Source: Rhodoferax sp. OV413 (GTDB lineage: Bacteria > Pseudomonadota > Gammaproteobacteria > Burkholderiales > Burkholderiaceae_C). From it: DNA of 64,000 nucleotides. Where the stretch lies: positions 552,918 through 616,917 of the forward strand of contig NZ_FNJA01000003.1 of NCBI RefSeq assembly GCF_900104385.1, written 5' to 3'. A program made the position numbers and the translations under genes. Of this stretch, positions 56,579 through 64,000 are shown piece after piece (the first letter of the stretch is position 1; every line of letters begins with the position of its first letter). The notes under the pieces are model-generated. The model had not been told where the DNA came from, searched no databases, and saw only the letters and a list, made by a program, of their open reading frames with translations.

Positions 56579-57376
56579 ATGCCCCAATTTGCTGCCAACC
56601 TCAGCATGCTGTATCCAGAGCATGCGTTCCTGGACCGCTTCGGCGCTGCCGCCGCCGACGGCTTTAACGCCGTGGAATGCCTGTTCCCCTATGCCTACGC
56701 CGCCGCCGATCTGGCCGCGCAGTTGCAGGCCCATGGCCTGCGCCAAGTGCTGTTCAACGCCCCGCCGGGTGACTGGGATGCGGGTGAACGTGGCATGGCC
56801 AGCCTGCCGGGCCGGGAGGCCGAGTTCCGCGATGGCATCCGGCGGGCCCTGGACTACGCCCAGACACTGGCCTGCCCGCGCATCCACGTGATGGCCGGCA
56901 TCGTGCCGGCGGGCCAGGACCGCGGCAGCCTGCGCCCGCGCTACGAAGCCAATCTGGCCTGGGCCGCCGAGCAGGCCGCCGCGGCGGGTGTGGACGTGTT
57001 GATCGAACCCATCAACAGCCGCGACATGCCCGGCTACTTCCTGAGCCGGCAAGACCAGGCGCATGCGATCGTGCAGGCCGTGGGCGCGGTCAACCTCAAG
57101 GTGCAGATGGACCTGTACCACTGCCAGATCATGGAGGGCGACCTGGCGATGCAGCTGCGCCGGCATCTGCCGACCGGCCGGGTCGGCCACATCCAGATCG
57201 CCGGCGTGCCGGATCGGCACGAGCCGGACCAGGGCGAGGTCCACTTCCCCTACCTGTTCGCGCTGCTGGACACGCTGGGCTACACCGGCCATGTGGGCTG
57301 CGAATACCGGCCCCGGCGCGGCGCCGTGGCCGGCGGCACCACGGCCGGATTGGGCTGGCTGCCGCGACAGCAATAG
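56579..57376 (+). CDS. Hydroxypyruvate isomerase-like TIM-barrel protein
   Basis: The 265-residue protein has the AP-endonuclease-2/xylose-isomerase-like barrel of the Hyi/OtnI family: [21 protein letters not shown] at the start, the glutamates in [30 protein letters not shown] and GCEYRPRRG for metal and substrate binding. Members interconvert hydroxypyruvate and tartronate semialdehyde, or isomerise 2-oxo-tetronate acids. No clear ribosome site is seen. Its stop lies in a family-A repeat. It is convergent with a LysR gene, so its link to the sugar-acid operon is uncertain. Confidence 0.85.
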   Translation: MPQFAANLSMLYPEHAFLDRFGAAAADGFNAVECLFPYAYAAADLAAQLQAHGLRQVLFNAPPGDWDAGERGMASLPGREAEFRDGIRRALDYAQTLACPRIHVMAGIVPAGQDRGSLRPRYEANLAWAAEQAAAAGVDVLIEPINSRDMPGYFLSRQDQAHAIVQAVGAVNLKVQMDLYHCQIMEGDLAMQLRRHLPTGRVGHIQIAGVPDRHEPDQGEVHFPYLFALLDTLGYTGHVGCEYRPRRGAVAGGTTAGLGWLPRQQ

Positions 57377-57432
57377 CTACATAATTTATAGCTTCTCGCG
57401 CAATCTCTACCTGCGCTAGAGCCCTAAAAGGC
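57372..57432 (-). repeat. Family-A hairpin repeat, copy A10
   Basis: CAATAGCTACATAATTTATAGC then TTCTCGCGCAATCTCTACCTGCGC and TAGAGCCCTAAAAG, family A in the minus orientation. It holds the stop codon (TAG) of the isomerase gene and ends a few bases before the convergent LysR stop. Confidence 0.75.
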
Positions 57433-57438
57433 TTGAAT

Positions 57439-58362
57439 CTAGGCGTGGAGTAATTCGAGGAAGCGCGCGGCCGCCACGCTGACCGGTCGGTCGCTGCGCA
57501 CGATGCTGCCGTAGGCGGCCAGCTTGTGGTCGATGGTGTAGGGCAGGATCTTCAGCAGGCCGTGGGTCTGGTAGCGGCTGGCGCTGGACTCGGGGATCAC
57601 CGCAATCATCTGGGTCTTGAAGATCAGGTTGGTGGTGGTCAGGATCGACGAGGTCTCGATCAGGCCGCGGCGGAAGGTGGTGTGGTGGTCGCGGAACTCC
57701 TGCTCCAGCACCTCGCGCATCGGGCTGCCGTGCGGCTGCAGAATCCACGGAAACTGCAGCATGTCGTCAAACGACACGCTGGCTTTGCCGGCCAATGGGT
57801 GGTCGGTGGCCACCACGATGGACAGCGGCTCCTCGCCAATCGGCCGGAAGTGGTGGTTCTGCCGCACCGGGCCCAGCATGCGGCCGATCACCACGTCCAG
57901 CGCGCCTTCGCGCATCTGGTCCATCAGCCGGTCGCTGGTGTCCACCGCAATCTCTATCGCCAGCAGCGGGTACTCGTCCTTCAGGCGGATCAGGGTGTCG
58001 GTCAGCAGCACCGGCGACGCGGCCATGATGCTGCCGATGAACAGCTTGCCCGCGCCGCCCAGGCGCAGCGCCTGCAGCTCACGGTTCAAGGCCTCCATGG
58101 TGCCGCGCATGCCGCGGAAGGTGTTCATCACCGCCTGCCCCGCGGGGTTCAGCTGCAGGCCGCGGCCGACGCGGTCAAACAGCGGCTGGCCCAGCGCATC
58201 CTCCAGCTCGTGCAACATCTTGGTGGCCGCGGGCTGGGTCATGCCCAGCTGCTGCGAAGCCGCATGCAGGGTGCGGTGCTCGTCGATGGCCAGCAGCAGG
58301 GCGATCTGGCGCATGCGCAGGCGGTTCAGCAGCTGCGAAGTGGTGTCGGTGGTGGCGCTCAT
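57439..58362 (-). CDS. LysR-family regulator of the sugar-acid operon
   Basis: The 307-residue protein has a LysR winged helix (LLLAIDEHRTLHAASQQLGMTQPAATKMLHELEDALGQPLFDRV) and a GbpR-like effector domain. The ATG at 58362 has AAGGGG upstream. Its start codon is embedded in a TTGAT-N11-ATCAA dyad, and it is divergent from the Bug-protein gene 98 bp away. It most likely activates the operon that begins at 58460 in response to a sugar acid or its intermediate. Confidence 0.9.
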   Translation of the reverse strand: MSATTDTTSQLLNRLRMRQIALLLAIDEHRTLHAASQQLGMTQPAATKMLHELEDALGQPLFDRVGRGLQLNPAGQAVMNTFRGMRGTMEALNRELQALRLGGAGKLFIGSIMAASPVLLTDTLIRLKDEYPLLAIEIAVDTSDRLMDQMREGALDVVIGRMLGPVRQNHHFRPIGEEPLSIVVATDHPLAGKASVSFDDMLQFPWILQPHGSPMREVLEQEFRDHHTTFRRGLIETSSILTTTNLIFKTQMIAVIPESSASRYQTHGLLKILPYTIDHKLAAYGSIVRSDRPVSVAAARFLELLHA

Positions 58363-58393
58363 TTGATAACCCCTTGGAATCAATGCATCAAAT
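58361..58393. promoter_or_regulatory. LysR-type operator TTGAT-N11-ATCAA
   Basis: TTGAT (58363-58367) and ATCAA (58379-58383) are inverted and 11 bp apart, the T-N11-A pattern of LysR boxes. The longer arms ATTTGAT (58361-58367) and ATCAAAT (58387-58393) also form a dyad. The region overlaps the LysR start codon, suggesting autoregulation, and lies about 70-100 bp before the divergent operon. Confidence 0.65.
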
Positions 58394-58459
58394 TCTTTCA
58401 ATATACGGGAATCAATCGGCTTTCTAAGATGCAGTCCATAAATACATCTGGAGACAAGC

Positions 58460-59434
58460 ATGGCGAACATTCCTTTCACCGCATGGGCTGCTGCCGCCAT
58501 CGTGGCCTGCAGCAGCATCGCCGCCCCGGCGCTGGCGCAGGAATGGCCTGGCAAACCCGTGAAGATTCTGGTCGGCTCGGCCCCCGGTGGCGGCACCGAC
58601 GCCATGGCACGCGCCGTGGCCGACCGCCTCGGCCCGCTGCTCAAGCAAGCCGTGGTGGTGGAAAACAAACCCGGCGCGTCCAACACCTTGGCGGCCGACG
58701 CGGTGGCCAAATCCACCGACGGCCATACCCTTCTGATGGGCGTGTCCACCGCCCAGGCGATTGCGCCGCATCTGCTGAAGCTCAACTACGACAGCAACAA
58801 GGACCTGGTGCCCGTGGCCTTCGTCGGCTCGGTGCCGAATGTGCTGGTGGTCAACAACGCGCTGGGCGCCAACGATGTGCAGTCCCTGATCAAGCTGGCC
58901 AAGGTCAAGCCCGGCCAGCTGAACTACGCCACCAGCGGCGCCGGTAGCACCCAGCACATCGCGGCCGAGCTGTTCAAGGAATCGGCCGGCGTGTTCATCA
59001 CCCACATCCCCTACCGCGGCAGCGGCCCGGCCATGGTCGACCTGATCGGCGGCCAGGTGCAGATGAGCTTTGACACCCTGCCCTCGGTGATCGGCCAGAT
59101 CAAGGCGGGCAAGATCAAGGCCCTGGCGGTGGCCGCGCCCAAGCGCAATGCCCAGCTGCCCGATGTGCCGACCCTGGCCGAGTCCGGCGTCAAAGGCGTG
59201 GAGATGAGCGCCTGGTACGGCATCTACATGCCGGCCAGCACGCCCAAGGCGGTGCAGGAGCGGGTGCTGGCCGAAGTCAACAAAGTGCTGGCCATGCCCG
59301 AAACCATCACCCGGCTGGAAGGCATAGGCGCCGAGATCACGCCGATGGCGCAAGCCAAATTCCAGGACTTCCACAACGCCGAATACAAGCGCTTCGGCGA
59401 CCTGATCCAGCGCAAGAACATCAAACTAGATTGA
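58460..59434 (+). CDS. Bug-family solute-binding protein of the sugar-acid operon
   Basis: The 324-residue protein has a signal peptide (first 26 residues, ending PALAQ) and Bug-fold motifs: WPGKPVKILVGSAPGGGTDAMAR, GVSTAQAIAPHLLKLNYD and LPDVPTLAESGVKGVEM. GGAG lies before the ATG. It is the first gene of the operon and is expected to bind the carboxylate or sugar acid that the downstream enzymes degrade. No TctA/TctB permease gene is visible in the window. Confidence 0.92.
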   Translation: MANIPFTAWAAAAIVACSSIAAPALAQEWPGKPVKILVGSAPGGGTDAMARAVADRLGPLLKQAVVVENKPGASNTLAADAVAKSTDGHTLLMGVSTAQAIAPHLLKLNYDSNKDLVPVAFVGSVPNVLVVNNALGANDVQSLIKLAKVKPGQLNYATSGAGSTQHIAAELFKESAGVFITHIPYRGSGPAMVDLIGGQVQMSFDTLPSVIGQIKAGKIKALAVAAPKRNAQLPDVPTLAESGVKGVEMSAWYGIYMPASTPKAVQERVLAEVNKVLAMPETITRLEGIGAEITPMAQAKFQDFHNAEYKRFGDLIQRKNIKLD

Positions 59435-59451
59435 GCATTTGAGGAGAAACC

Positions 59452-60480
59452 ATGCAAAACCGTAAACCCGCTACCGTGCCGGTTGTCGCGCTCACCTTGG
59501 GCGACCCCGCGGGCATAGGCCCCGAGCTGATTGCCCGCCTGCTGGGCCAGACCGATGCCACCCAGCACGCCAACATCGTGCTGGTGGGCGACCCTTGGTT
59601 GTGGGCCGATGGGCAAAAGATTGCCGGCGTGCAGGTAGCCACCACGCCGGTCAGCAGCTTCGCCGAAGTCCGCGGCCGCGCCGACAGCAGTCAGGCCGCC
59701 TGGCTGGCGATGGACACCGTGGCCGCCGCCCAGGTGCAGCGCAGCCAGGCCCAGGCCATTGGCGGTGCGTCGGTACTGCAGGTGCTGAATGCCTGCATGG
59801 ACGCGACCCAGCGCAAGGAGGTGGATGCCATCTGCTTCGCCCCGCTGAACAAGTTCGCCATGAAGCAAGGCGGCCTGCAGCACGAGGACGAGCTGCACCA
59901 CTTTGCCCAGTACCTGGGTGTGACCAGCTATTTCTGCGAGTTCAACACCCTGGGCGACCTGTGGACCTCGCGCGTGTCCTCGCACATCCCACTAAAGGAC
60001 GCGGCCAGCTACCTAAGCCAGGAGCGCATCCAGCAGGCCACGCAGCTGATCTACCGCTCGCTGCAGGCGGCGGGCGTAGCCGCACCCAAGGTGGCGGTGG
60101 CCGCCTTCAACCCGCACGGCGGCGACGGCGGCACCTGCGGCCGCGAAGAAGTGGACATCATCGCCCCGGCCGTGGCCGCGCTGAACGCCCAGGGCCTGGC
60201 CATCGCCGGCCCGTTCCCGGCCGACACCATCTTCCTGAAGGCCCGCGACGGCGAGTACCAGGCCATCGTCACCATGTACCACGACCAGGGCCAGATCGCC
60301 ATCAAGCTGATGGGCTTCAGCAAGGGCGTGACCGTGCAGGGCGGCCTGCCAGTGCCCATCACCACGCCGGCCCACGGCACGGCCTATGACATCGCCGGCC
60401 AGGGCAAGGCCGACGTCAACGCCACCTACAACGCATTCCGCATTGCCGCCCGCATGGGCCTGGCCACGCACAACCACTGA
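59452..60480 (+). CDS. PdxA2-like 4-phospho-tetronate dehydrogenase family protein
   Basis: The 342-residue protein of the PdxA family has LTLGDPAGIGPELIARLL at the N-terminus, the metal histidine in AAFNPHGGDGGTCGREE, TMYHDQGQIAIKLMGF and PITTPAHGTAYDIAG. The family includes pyridoxine PdxA and paralogues (PdxA2/DenD) that act on 4-phospho-threonate or erythronate. The surrounding sugar-acid genes and the altered motifs (NPHGGDGG, TPAHGTA) argue for a catabolic paralogue rather than vitamin B6 synthesis. GAGGAG precedes the ATG. Confidence 0.82.
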   Translation: MQNRKPATVPVVALTLGDPAGIGPELIARLLGQTDATQHANIVLVGDPWLWADGQKIAGVQVATTPVSSFAEVRGRADSSQAAWLAMDTVAAAQVQRSQAQAIGGASVLQVLNACMDATQRKEVDAICFAPLNKFAMKQGGLQHEDELHHFAQYLGVTSYFCEFNTLGDLWTSRVSSHIPLKDAASYLSQERIQQATQLIYRSLQAAGVAAPKVAVAAFNPHGGDGGTCGREEVDIIAPAVAALNAQGLAIAGPFPADTIFLKARDGEYQAIVTMYHDQGQIAIKLMGFSKGVTVQGGLPVPITTPAHGTAYDIAGQGKADVNATYNAFRIAARMGLATHNH

Positions 60481-60495
60481 AACAGGAGACTCTGC

Positions 60496-61668
60496 ATGAA
60501 AATCAAATCCGTCCGCGCCCGTGTTTTCGAATGGAAGGGCAAGACCGTTCCACCGCAAGGCAATTTCTGCTCCAACGCCATGGACTTGGTGTATTCCAAG
60601 ACCGAGAGCATGAGCACCTTCCGCTTCCACTCCTGGACGGTGGTGGAGATCGAAACCGACGACGGCATCGTCGGACTCGGCAATGTGGCGCTGGCCCCCA
60701 AGATCGCCAAGGCCATCATCGACGAATACCTGGCGCCGCTGGTCATAGGCCAGGACCCGTGGGACTATGAATACCTGTGGCAGCGCATGTACCGCGCCAC
60801 CCACGCCTGGGGCCGCAAGGGCGTCACCATGGGCGCGATCTCGGCCATCGACCTGGCGATCTGGGACATCCTCGGCAAGTCGGTCAACAAGCCGGTGTTC
60901 AAGCTGCTGGGCGGCCGCACCAAGGAGAAGATCCCCTGCTACTACAGCAAGCTGTACCGCACCGATCTGGCCGAGATGCAGAAGGAAGCCCAGACCTTCA
61001 AGGACCAGGGTTTCACCGCCTTCAAGATGCGCTTTGGCTACGGCCCGGCCCACCTGCAACACGGCGTGGCCGAGAACCTGAAATCGGTAGCCGCCATCCG
61101 CGAGGTCATCGGCTACGACGCTGACCTGATGCTCGAGTGCTACATGGGTTGGAACCTGGAATACGCCAAGCGCATGCTGCCCAAGCTGGCTAAATACGAA
61201 CCGCGCTGGCTGGAAGAACCAGTGATCGCCGACGACATCGACGGCTATGCCGAACTCAACGCCATGAACATCGTGCCGATCAGCGGCGGCGAGCATGAAT
61301 TCAGCCTCTACGGCTTCAAGCAACTGCTGGAGCGCAAGGCCGTGAGCGTGGTGCAGTACGACACGAACCGCGTCGGCGGCATCACCGCCGCCCACAAGAT
61401 CAACGCGCTGTGCGAAGCCTATAGCGTGCCGGTGATTCCGCATGCCGGCCAGATGCACAACTACCACCTGACCATGAGCACCATCGCCAGCCCGATGAGC
61501 GAATACTTCCCGATGTTCGACGTGGAAGTCGGCAACGAGCTGTTCTATTACATCTTCAAAGGCGAACCGGTGGCCCAGAACGGCTTTGTGCAGCTCGACG
61601 ACAACACGCCGGGCCTGGGCCTGACGCTGAACACCGAGTTCCTCGACCAATTCAACATCGTCGAATAA
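60496..61668 (+). CDS. Enolase-superfamily sugar-acid dehydratase (RhmD-like)
   Basis: The 390-residue mandelate racemase/muconate lactonising-type protein has a capping N-terminus and a barrel with metal ligands in [21 protein letters not shown] and the glutamate of SGGEHEFS, plus catalytic-type histidines in [14 protein letters not shown]. The SGGEHEF and IPHAG features place it nearest to L-rhamnonate/L-lyxonate dehydratases. It would dehydrate an aldonate to a 2-keto-3-deoxy acid, which the dehydratase at 62707 could process. AGGAG precedes the ATG. Exact substrate uncertain. Confidence 0.84.
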   Translation: MKIKSVRARVFEWKGKTVPPQGNFCSNAMDLVYSKTESMSTFRFHSWTVVEIETDDGIVGLGNVALAPKIAKAIIDEYLAPLVIGQDPWDYEYLWQRMYRATHAWGRKGVTMGAISAIDLAIWDILGKSVNKPVFKLLGGRTKEKIPCYYSKLYRTDLAEMQKEAQTFKDQGFTAFKMRFGYGPAHLQHGVAENLKSVAAIREVIGYDADLMLECYMGWNLEYAKRMLPKLAKYEPRWLEEPVIADDIDGYAELNAMNIVPISGGEHEFSLYGFKQLLERKAVSVVQYDTNRVGGITAAHKINALCEAYSVPVIPHAGQMHNYHLTMSTIASPMSEYFPMFDVEVGNELFYYIFKGEPVAQNGFVQLDDNTPGLGLTLNTEFLDQFNIVE

Positions 61669-61672
61669 GCCC

Positions 61673-62701
61673 ATGCGCTGCGCCTTGTTATCCCTGCTGC
61701 TGTGTGTCTCGGGCGTCGCCCAGGCTTTCGACGTGGCCCCGCACAAGGTGGGCGACGCATTGCCTACCGCCGATGCGCAAGCCCTGTTAGCGCGCTATGC
61801 CGCCCGGCCGCAGCAGCCCTGGCGCGAGCCCAGCGAGGCGCGCATTCCCGCAGGCCCGGCAGGCGACCAGATCCGCGACGGCATCGACATCTTGCGCAAC
61901 ACCGCCACCCGCGTCGGCAAGCTGGCCCCCGATGCATCCAAGCGCATGAACTGGAACAGCCTGAACTGCGTCAACTGCCACCAGGCCGGTCCGTCCGGCC
62001 TGCCCGGCAGCAAGAAGTTCACCCTGCCCCTGGTCAACGCCGTCAACGACTACCCCAAGTTCGACATCAAATCGGGCAAGATCATCTCACTGGAGCAACG
62101 CGCCATGGGCATGTTTGGCGCCGGCGCAGTGCCCATCAAGGTGGAGGCGCCCGAGTTCCAGGCCGTCCTGGCCTACCTGCGCTGGCTGGCCCAGGACACC
62201 CTGCCTGACGCCGCCATGGACGGCGCGGGCCTGCTACCCATGAAGGCCCTTGACCGTGCCGCCGACCCGGTGCGCGGCCAGAAGCTGTACGCCAGCAAAT
62301 GCCAGGCCTGCCATGGTGTGGATGCGACCGGCCAACGCAAGCCCAACTTCGACCAGGGTGGCGGCTACCTGTTCCCACCGCTGGCTGGCAGCGACACCTA
62401 TGACAACGCCGGCCATATGTTTGCCGTACCGCTGCTGGCGCGCTACATCCGCGCCTCCATGCCGTTTGGCGCCAGCGCCGACAAGCCGCAGCTCACGCCG
62501 GCCGAGGCGCTGGACATCGCTGCCTTTGTGAACGACGACACCACCCCGCGGGGGCAAAACCCGAACCGCAGCAAGCTCTACCCCGACGCGGCACTGCGCC
62601 CCCAGGGCTTTGCGATTCCCGAGAACTTTGCCGGCCAGCCGGCACAGGCCTACCAGCGCGCCAAGTTCGGCCCCTTCCGCAACATCAACGAGCACTATTG
62701 A
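61673..62701 (+). CDS. Periplasmic diheme cytochrome c
   Basis: The 342-residue protein has a signal peptide (MRCALLSLLLCVSGVAQA) and two heme sites, CVNCH (near residue 102) and CQACH (near residue 217), separated by about 115 residues, in a TsdA-like diheme layout. It begins four bases after the dehydratase stop. In a sugar-acid operon it could accept electrons from a membrane or periplasmic aldose or sugar-acid dehydrogenase and pass them to the respiratory chain. That partner is not seen here, so its role is inference. Confidence 0.85.
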   Translation: MRCALLSLLLCVSGVAQAFDVAPHKVGDALPTADAQALLARYAARPQQPWREPSEARIPAGPAGDQIRDGIDILRNTATRVGKLAPDASKRMNWNSLNCVNCHQAGPSGLPGSKKFTLPLVNAVNDYPKFDIKSGKIISLEQRAMGMFGAGAVPIKVEAPEFQAVLAYLRWLAQDTLPDAAMDGAGLLPMKALDRAADPVRGQKLYASKCQACHGVDATGQRKPNFDQGGGYLFPPLAGSDTYDNAGHMFAVPLLARYIRASMPFGASADKPQLTPAEALDIAAFVNDDTTPRGQNPNRSKLYPDAALRPQGFAIPENFAGQPAQAYQRAKFGPFRNINEHY

Positions 62702-62706
62702 GCACC

Positions 62707-63645
62707 ATGCGATCCCCCTCCTCCCGCTCTTCCCCCCGCTACCAGGGCGTTTTCCCCGTCGTGCCCACCATCTTCCACGCCGATGGCGCGCTGGACCTGG
62801 AAGGCCAGAAGCGCTGCATCGACTTCATGATCGACGCCGGCTCGAATGGCATCTGCATCCTGGCCAACTTCTCCGAGCAGTTCTCGCTGTCGGACGACGA
62901 GCGCGAAGTCATCACGCGTACCGTACTGGAACACGTGGCCGGCCGGGTGCCGGTGATCGTCACCACCACCCACTACGGCACGGCCATCTGCGCAGCCCGC
63001 AGCCGCCGCGCGCAGGACATGGGCGCGGCCATGGTGATGGTGATGCCGCCCTACCACGGCGCCACCTTCCGCGTGCCCGAGGCGCAAATCTACGAGTTCT
63101 ATGCCCGGCTGTCGGACGCGATCTCCATCCCCATCATGGTCCAGGACGCACCGGCCAGCGGCACCGTGCTGTCGGCAGCCTTCCTGGCGCGCATGGCCCA
63201 GGAGATCGAGCAGCTGAGTTACTTCAAGATCGAGACCGCCGGCGCTGCCAGCAAACTGCGCGAGCTGATCCGCCTGGGCGGCGATGCAATTGAAGGCCCG
63301 TGGGACGGCGAAGAAGCCATCACCCTGCTGGCCGACCTGGACGCCGGCGCCACCGGCGCCATGACCGGCGGCGCCTTCCCCGACGGCATACGCCCGATTG
63401 TCGAAGCCCACCGCGCGGGTCGGCACGACGAGGCCTTCACGCTGTACCAGCGCTGGCTGCCGCTGATCAACCACGAAAACCGCCAGGGCGGCATCCTCAC
63501 CGCCAAGGCCTTGATGGCCGAGGGCGGCGTGATCGCCTGCGAAGCCGGGCGCCACCCGTTTCCGCCCATGCACCCCGAGGTGCGCAAAGGCTTGATAGAC
63601 ATCGCACGCCGGCTGGACCCGCTGGTCCTGCGCTGGAACACCTAG
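62707..63645 (+). CDS. DHDPS-family 2-keto-3-deoxy-pentonate dehydratase
   Basis: The 312-residue class I aldolase-fold protein of the dihydrodipicolinate synthase family has GVFPVVPTIFHADGALDLEG at its start, the substrate loop GSNGICILANFSEQF and the Schiff-base lysine in LSYFKIETAGAASKL. It closely resembles L-2-keto-3-deoxyarabonate dehydratase of Azospirillum, which yields 2-oxoglutarate semialdehyde. ATG 62707 is chosen over a TTG at 62698. The following aldehyde dehydrogenase gene would finish the route to 2-oxoglutarate. Confidence 0.86.
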   Translation: MRSPSSRSSPRYQGVFPVVPTIFHADGALDLEGQKRCIDFMIDAGSNGICILANFSEQFSLSDDEREVITRTVLEHVAGRVPVIVTTTHYGTAICAARSRRAQDMGAAMVMVMPPYHGATFRVPEAQIYEFYARLSDAISIPIMVQDAPASGTVLSAAFLARMAQEIEQLSYFKIETAGAASKLRELIRLGGDAIEGPWDGEEAITLLADLDAGATGAMTGGAFPDGIRPIVEAHRAGRHDEAFTLYQRWLPLINHENRQGGILTAKALMAEGGVIACEAGRHPFPPMHPEVRKGLIDIARRLDPLVLRWNT

Positions 63646-63654
63646 AGCTTCACC

Positions 63655-64000
63655 ATGACCCAAAAACACGACAACTACATCAACGGCGCCTGGGTGGCCG
63701 GCAATAGCTACGCCCCCAACATCAACCCGTCGAACCTGTCCGACGTCATCGGCGAGTACACCCAGGGCGACGCGGCCCAGCTGGATGCAGCCGTGCAGGC
63801 GGCGCAAGCCGCCTTCCCCGCCTGGTCGACCGGCAATGTGCAGGCCCGCGCCGACGCACTGGACAAGATCGGCACCGAAATCCTGGCCCGCCGCGAAGAG
63901 CTGGGCACGCTGCTGGCCCGCGAAGAAGGCAAGACCAAGGCCGAAGGCATTGGCGAGGCCACCCGTGCCGGCAACATCTTCAAGTTCTTCGCTGGCGAAT
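63655..64000 (+). CDS. Aldehyde dehydrogenase, N-terminal part (probable 2-oxoglutarate semialdehyde dehydrogenase)
   Basis: The frame is open from ATG 63655 to the window end (about 115 codons). The start HDNYINGAWVAGNSYAPNINPSNLSDVIGEY is typical of NAD(P)-dependent aldehyde dehydrogenases of the ketoglutarate-semialdehyde group, followed by AVQAAQAAFPAWS and REEGKTKAEGIGEATRAG. The cysteine region is beyond the window. Following the keto-deoxy-acid dehydratase, it should oxidise 2-oxoglutarate semialdehyde to 2-oxoglutarate. Confidence 0.85.
   Translation, partial: MTQKHDNYINGAWVAGNSYAPNINPSNLSDVIGEYTQGDAAQLDAAVQAAQAAFPAWSTGNVQARADALDKIGTEILARREELGTLLAREEGKTKAEGIGEATRAGNIFKFFAGE

Noticed and set aside
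59452..60480. Annotation as pyridoxine-biosynthesis PdxA
   Set aside because: Altered motifs and the sugar-acid operon context favour a catabolic PdxA2-type paralogue.

Overview
The window is a 64 kb piece of a high-GC betaproteobacterial chromosome. It most likely comes from the Comamonadaceae (Rhodoferax/Acidovorax/Polaromonas type). The grounds are several Bug-type solute-binding proteins, an ahcY gene behind an S-adenosylhomocysteine (SAH) riboswitch, isolated aceK, thiC and ivd genes, and many short hairpin-forming intergenic repeats ending in an AGCTATT...AATAGC tail, which I associate with that family. I saw no prophage, insertion sequence, CRISPR array, tRNA or rRNA. Part of a Ser/Thr kinase is cut by the left edge and part of an aldehyde dehydrogenase by the right edge.

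Layout. 0.4-11.6 kb: rlmJ, then a nucleoside uptake and salvage operon (BMP-type ABC importer, ribokinase, nucleoside hydrolase, a 2-oxoglutarate/Fe(II)-type oxygenase), a lipoprotein 5'-nucleotidase and two small unknown genes. 11.6-15.1 kb: methyl cycle on the minus strand, with ahcY behind an SAH riboswitch and an intrinsic terminator, then tlyA-metF. 15.2-25.1 kb: catabolic and accessory genes (SDR, thiolase, AraC regulator, FAH-family/alpha-beta hydrolase/amidohydrolase operon, LysR regulator, an MFS transporter broken by a 7-bp tandem duplication, SDR, aldo-keto reductase). 25.1-29.7 kb: thiC with a TPP riboswitch, aceK, beta-carbonic anhydrase. 29.8-32.8 kb: a secreted SnoaL-like protein and a two-component system; 11-bp-spaced direct repeats lie before both the kinase gene and the secreted-protein gene. 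32.9-36.3 kb: isovaleryl-CoA dehydrogenase, a cupin protein, a MerR (LiuR-like) regulator and an MBL hydrolase, with matching palindromic operators. 36.4-44.4 kb: YgjP-like protease, chemoreceptor with a coupled mini-gene, plsC-gmhB-glyS-glyQ, small membrane protein. 44.5-50.2 kb: periplasmic asparaginase, and an amidase/Bug/FAD-oxidase operon facing an XRE-cupin regulator across tandem operators. 50.2-54.7 kb: corC-lnt, a GNAT enzyme, HdeD, an Lrp regulator. 54.9-56.5 kb: a periplasmic cyclohexadienyl dehydratase overlapping phenylalanine hydroxylase. 56.6-64 kb: hydroxypyruvate-isomerase-like gene, then a LysR-controlled sugar-acid operon (Bug protein, PdxA2-like dehydrogenase, RhmD-like dehydratase, diheme cytochrome c, keto-deoxy-acid dehydratase, semialdehyde dehydrogenase) whose last steps would deliver 2-oxoglutarate.

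Regulatory RNA and operators are the most informative non-coding content. There are two clear riboswitches (SAH, TPP), an unassigned compact three-way-junction leader before the nucleoside operon, and strong operator candidates for the two-component regulator, LiuR and the XRE-cupin protein. Two intergenic repeat families are present: family A (ten copies, several supplying the stop codon of a neighbouring gene) and family B (two copies, each starting a few bases after a stop codon). Functions are read from sequence motifs and family knowledge; no database search was possible.
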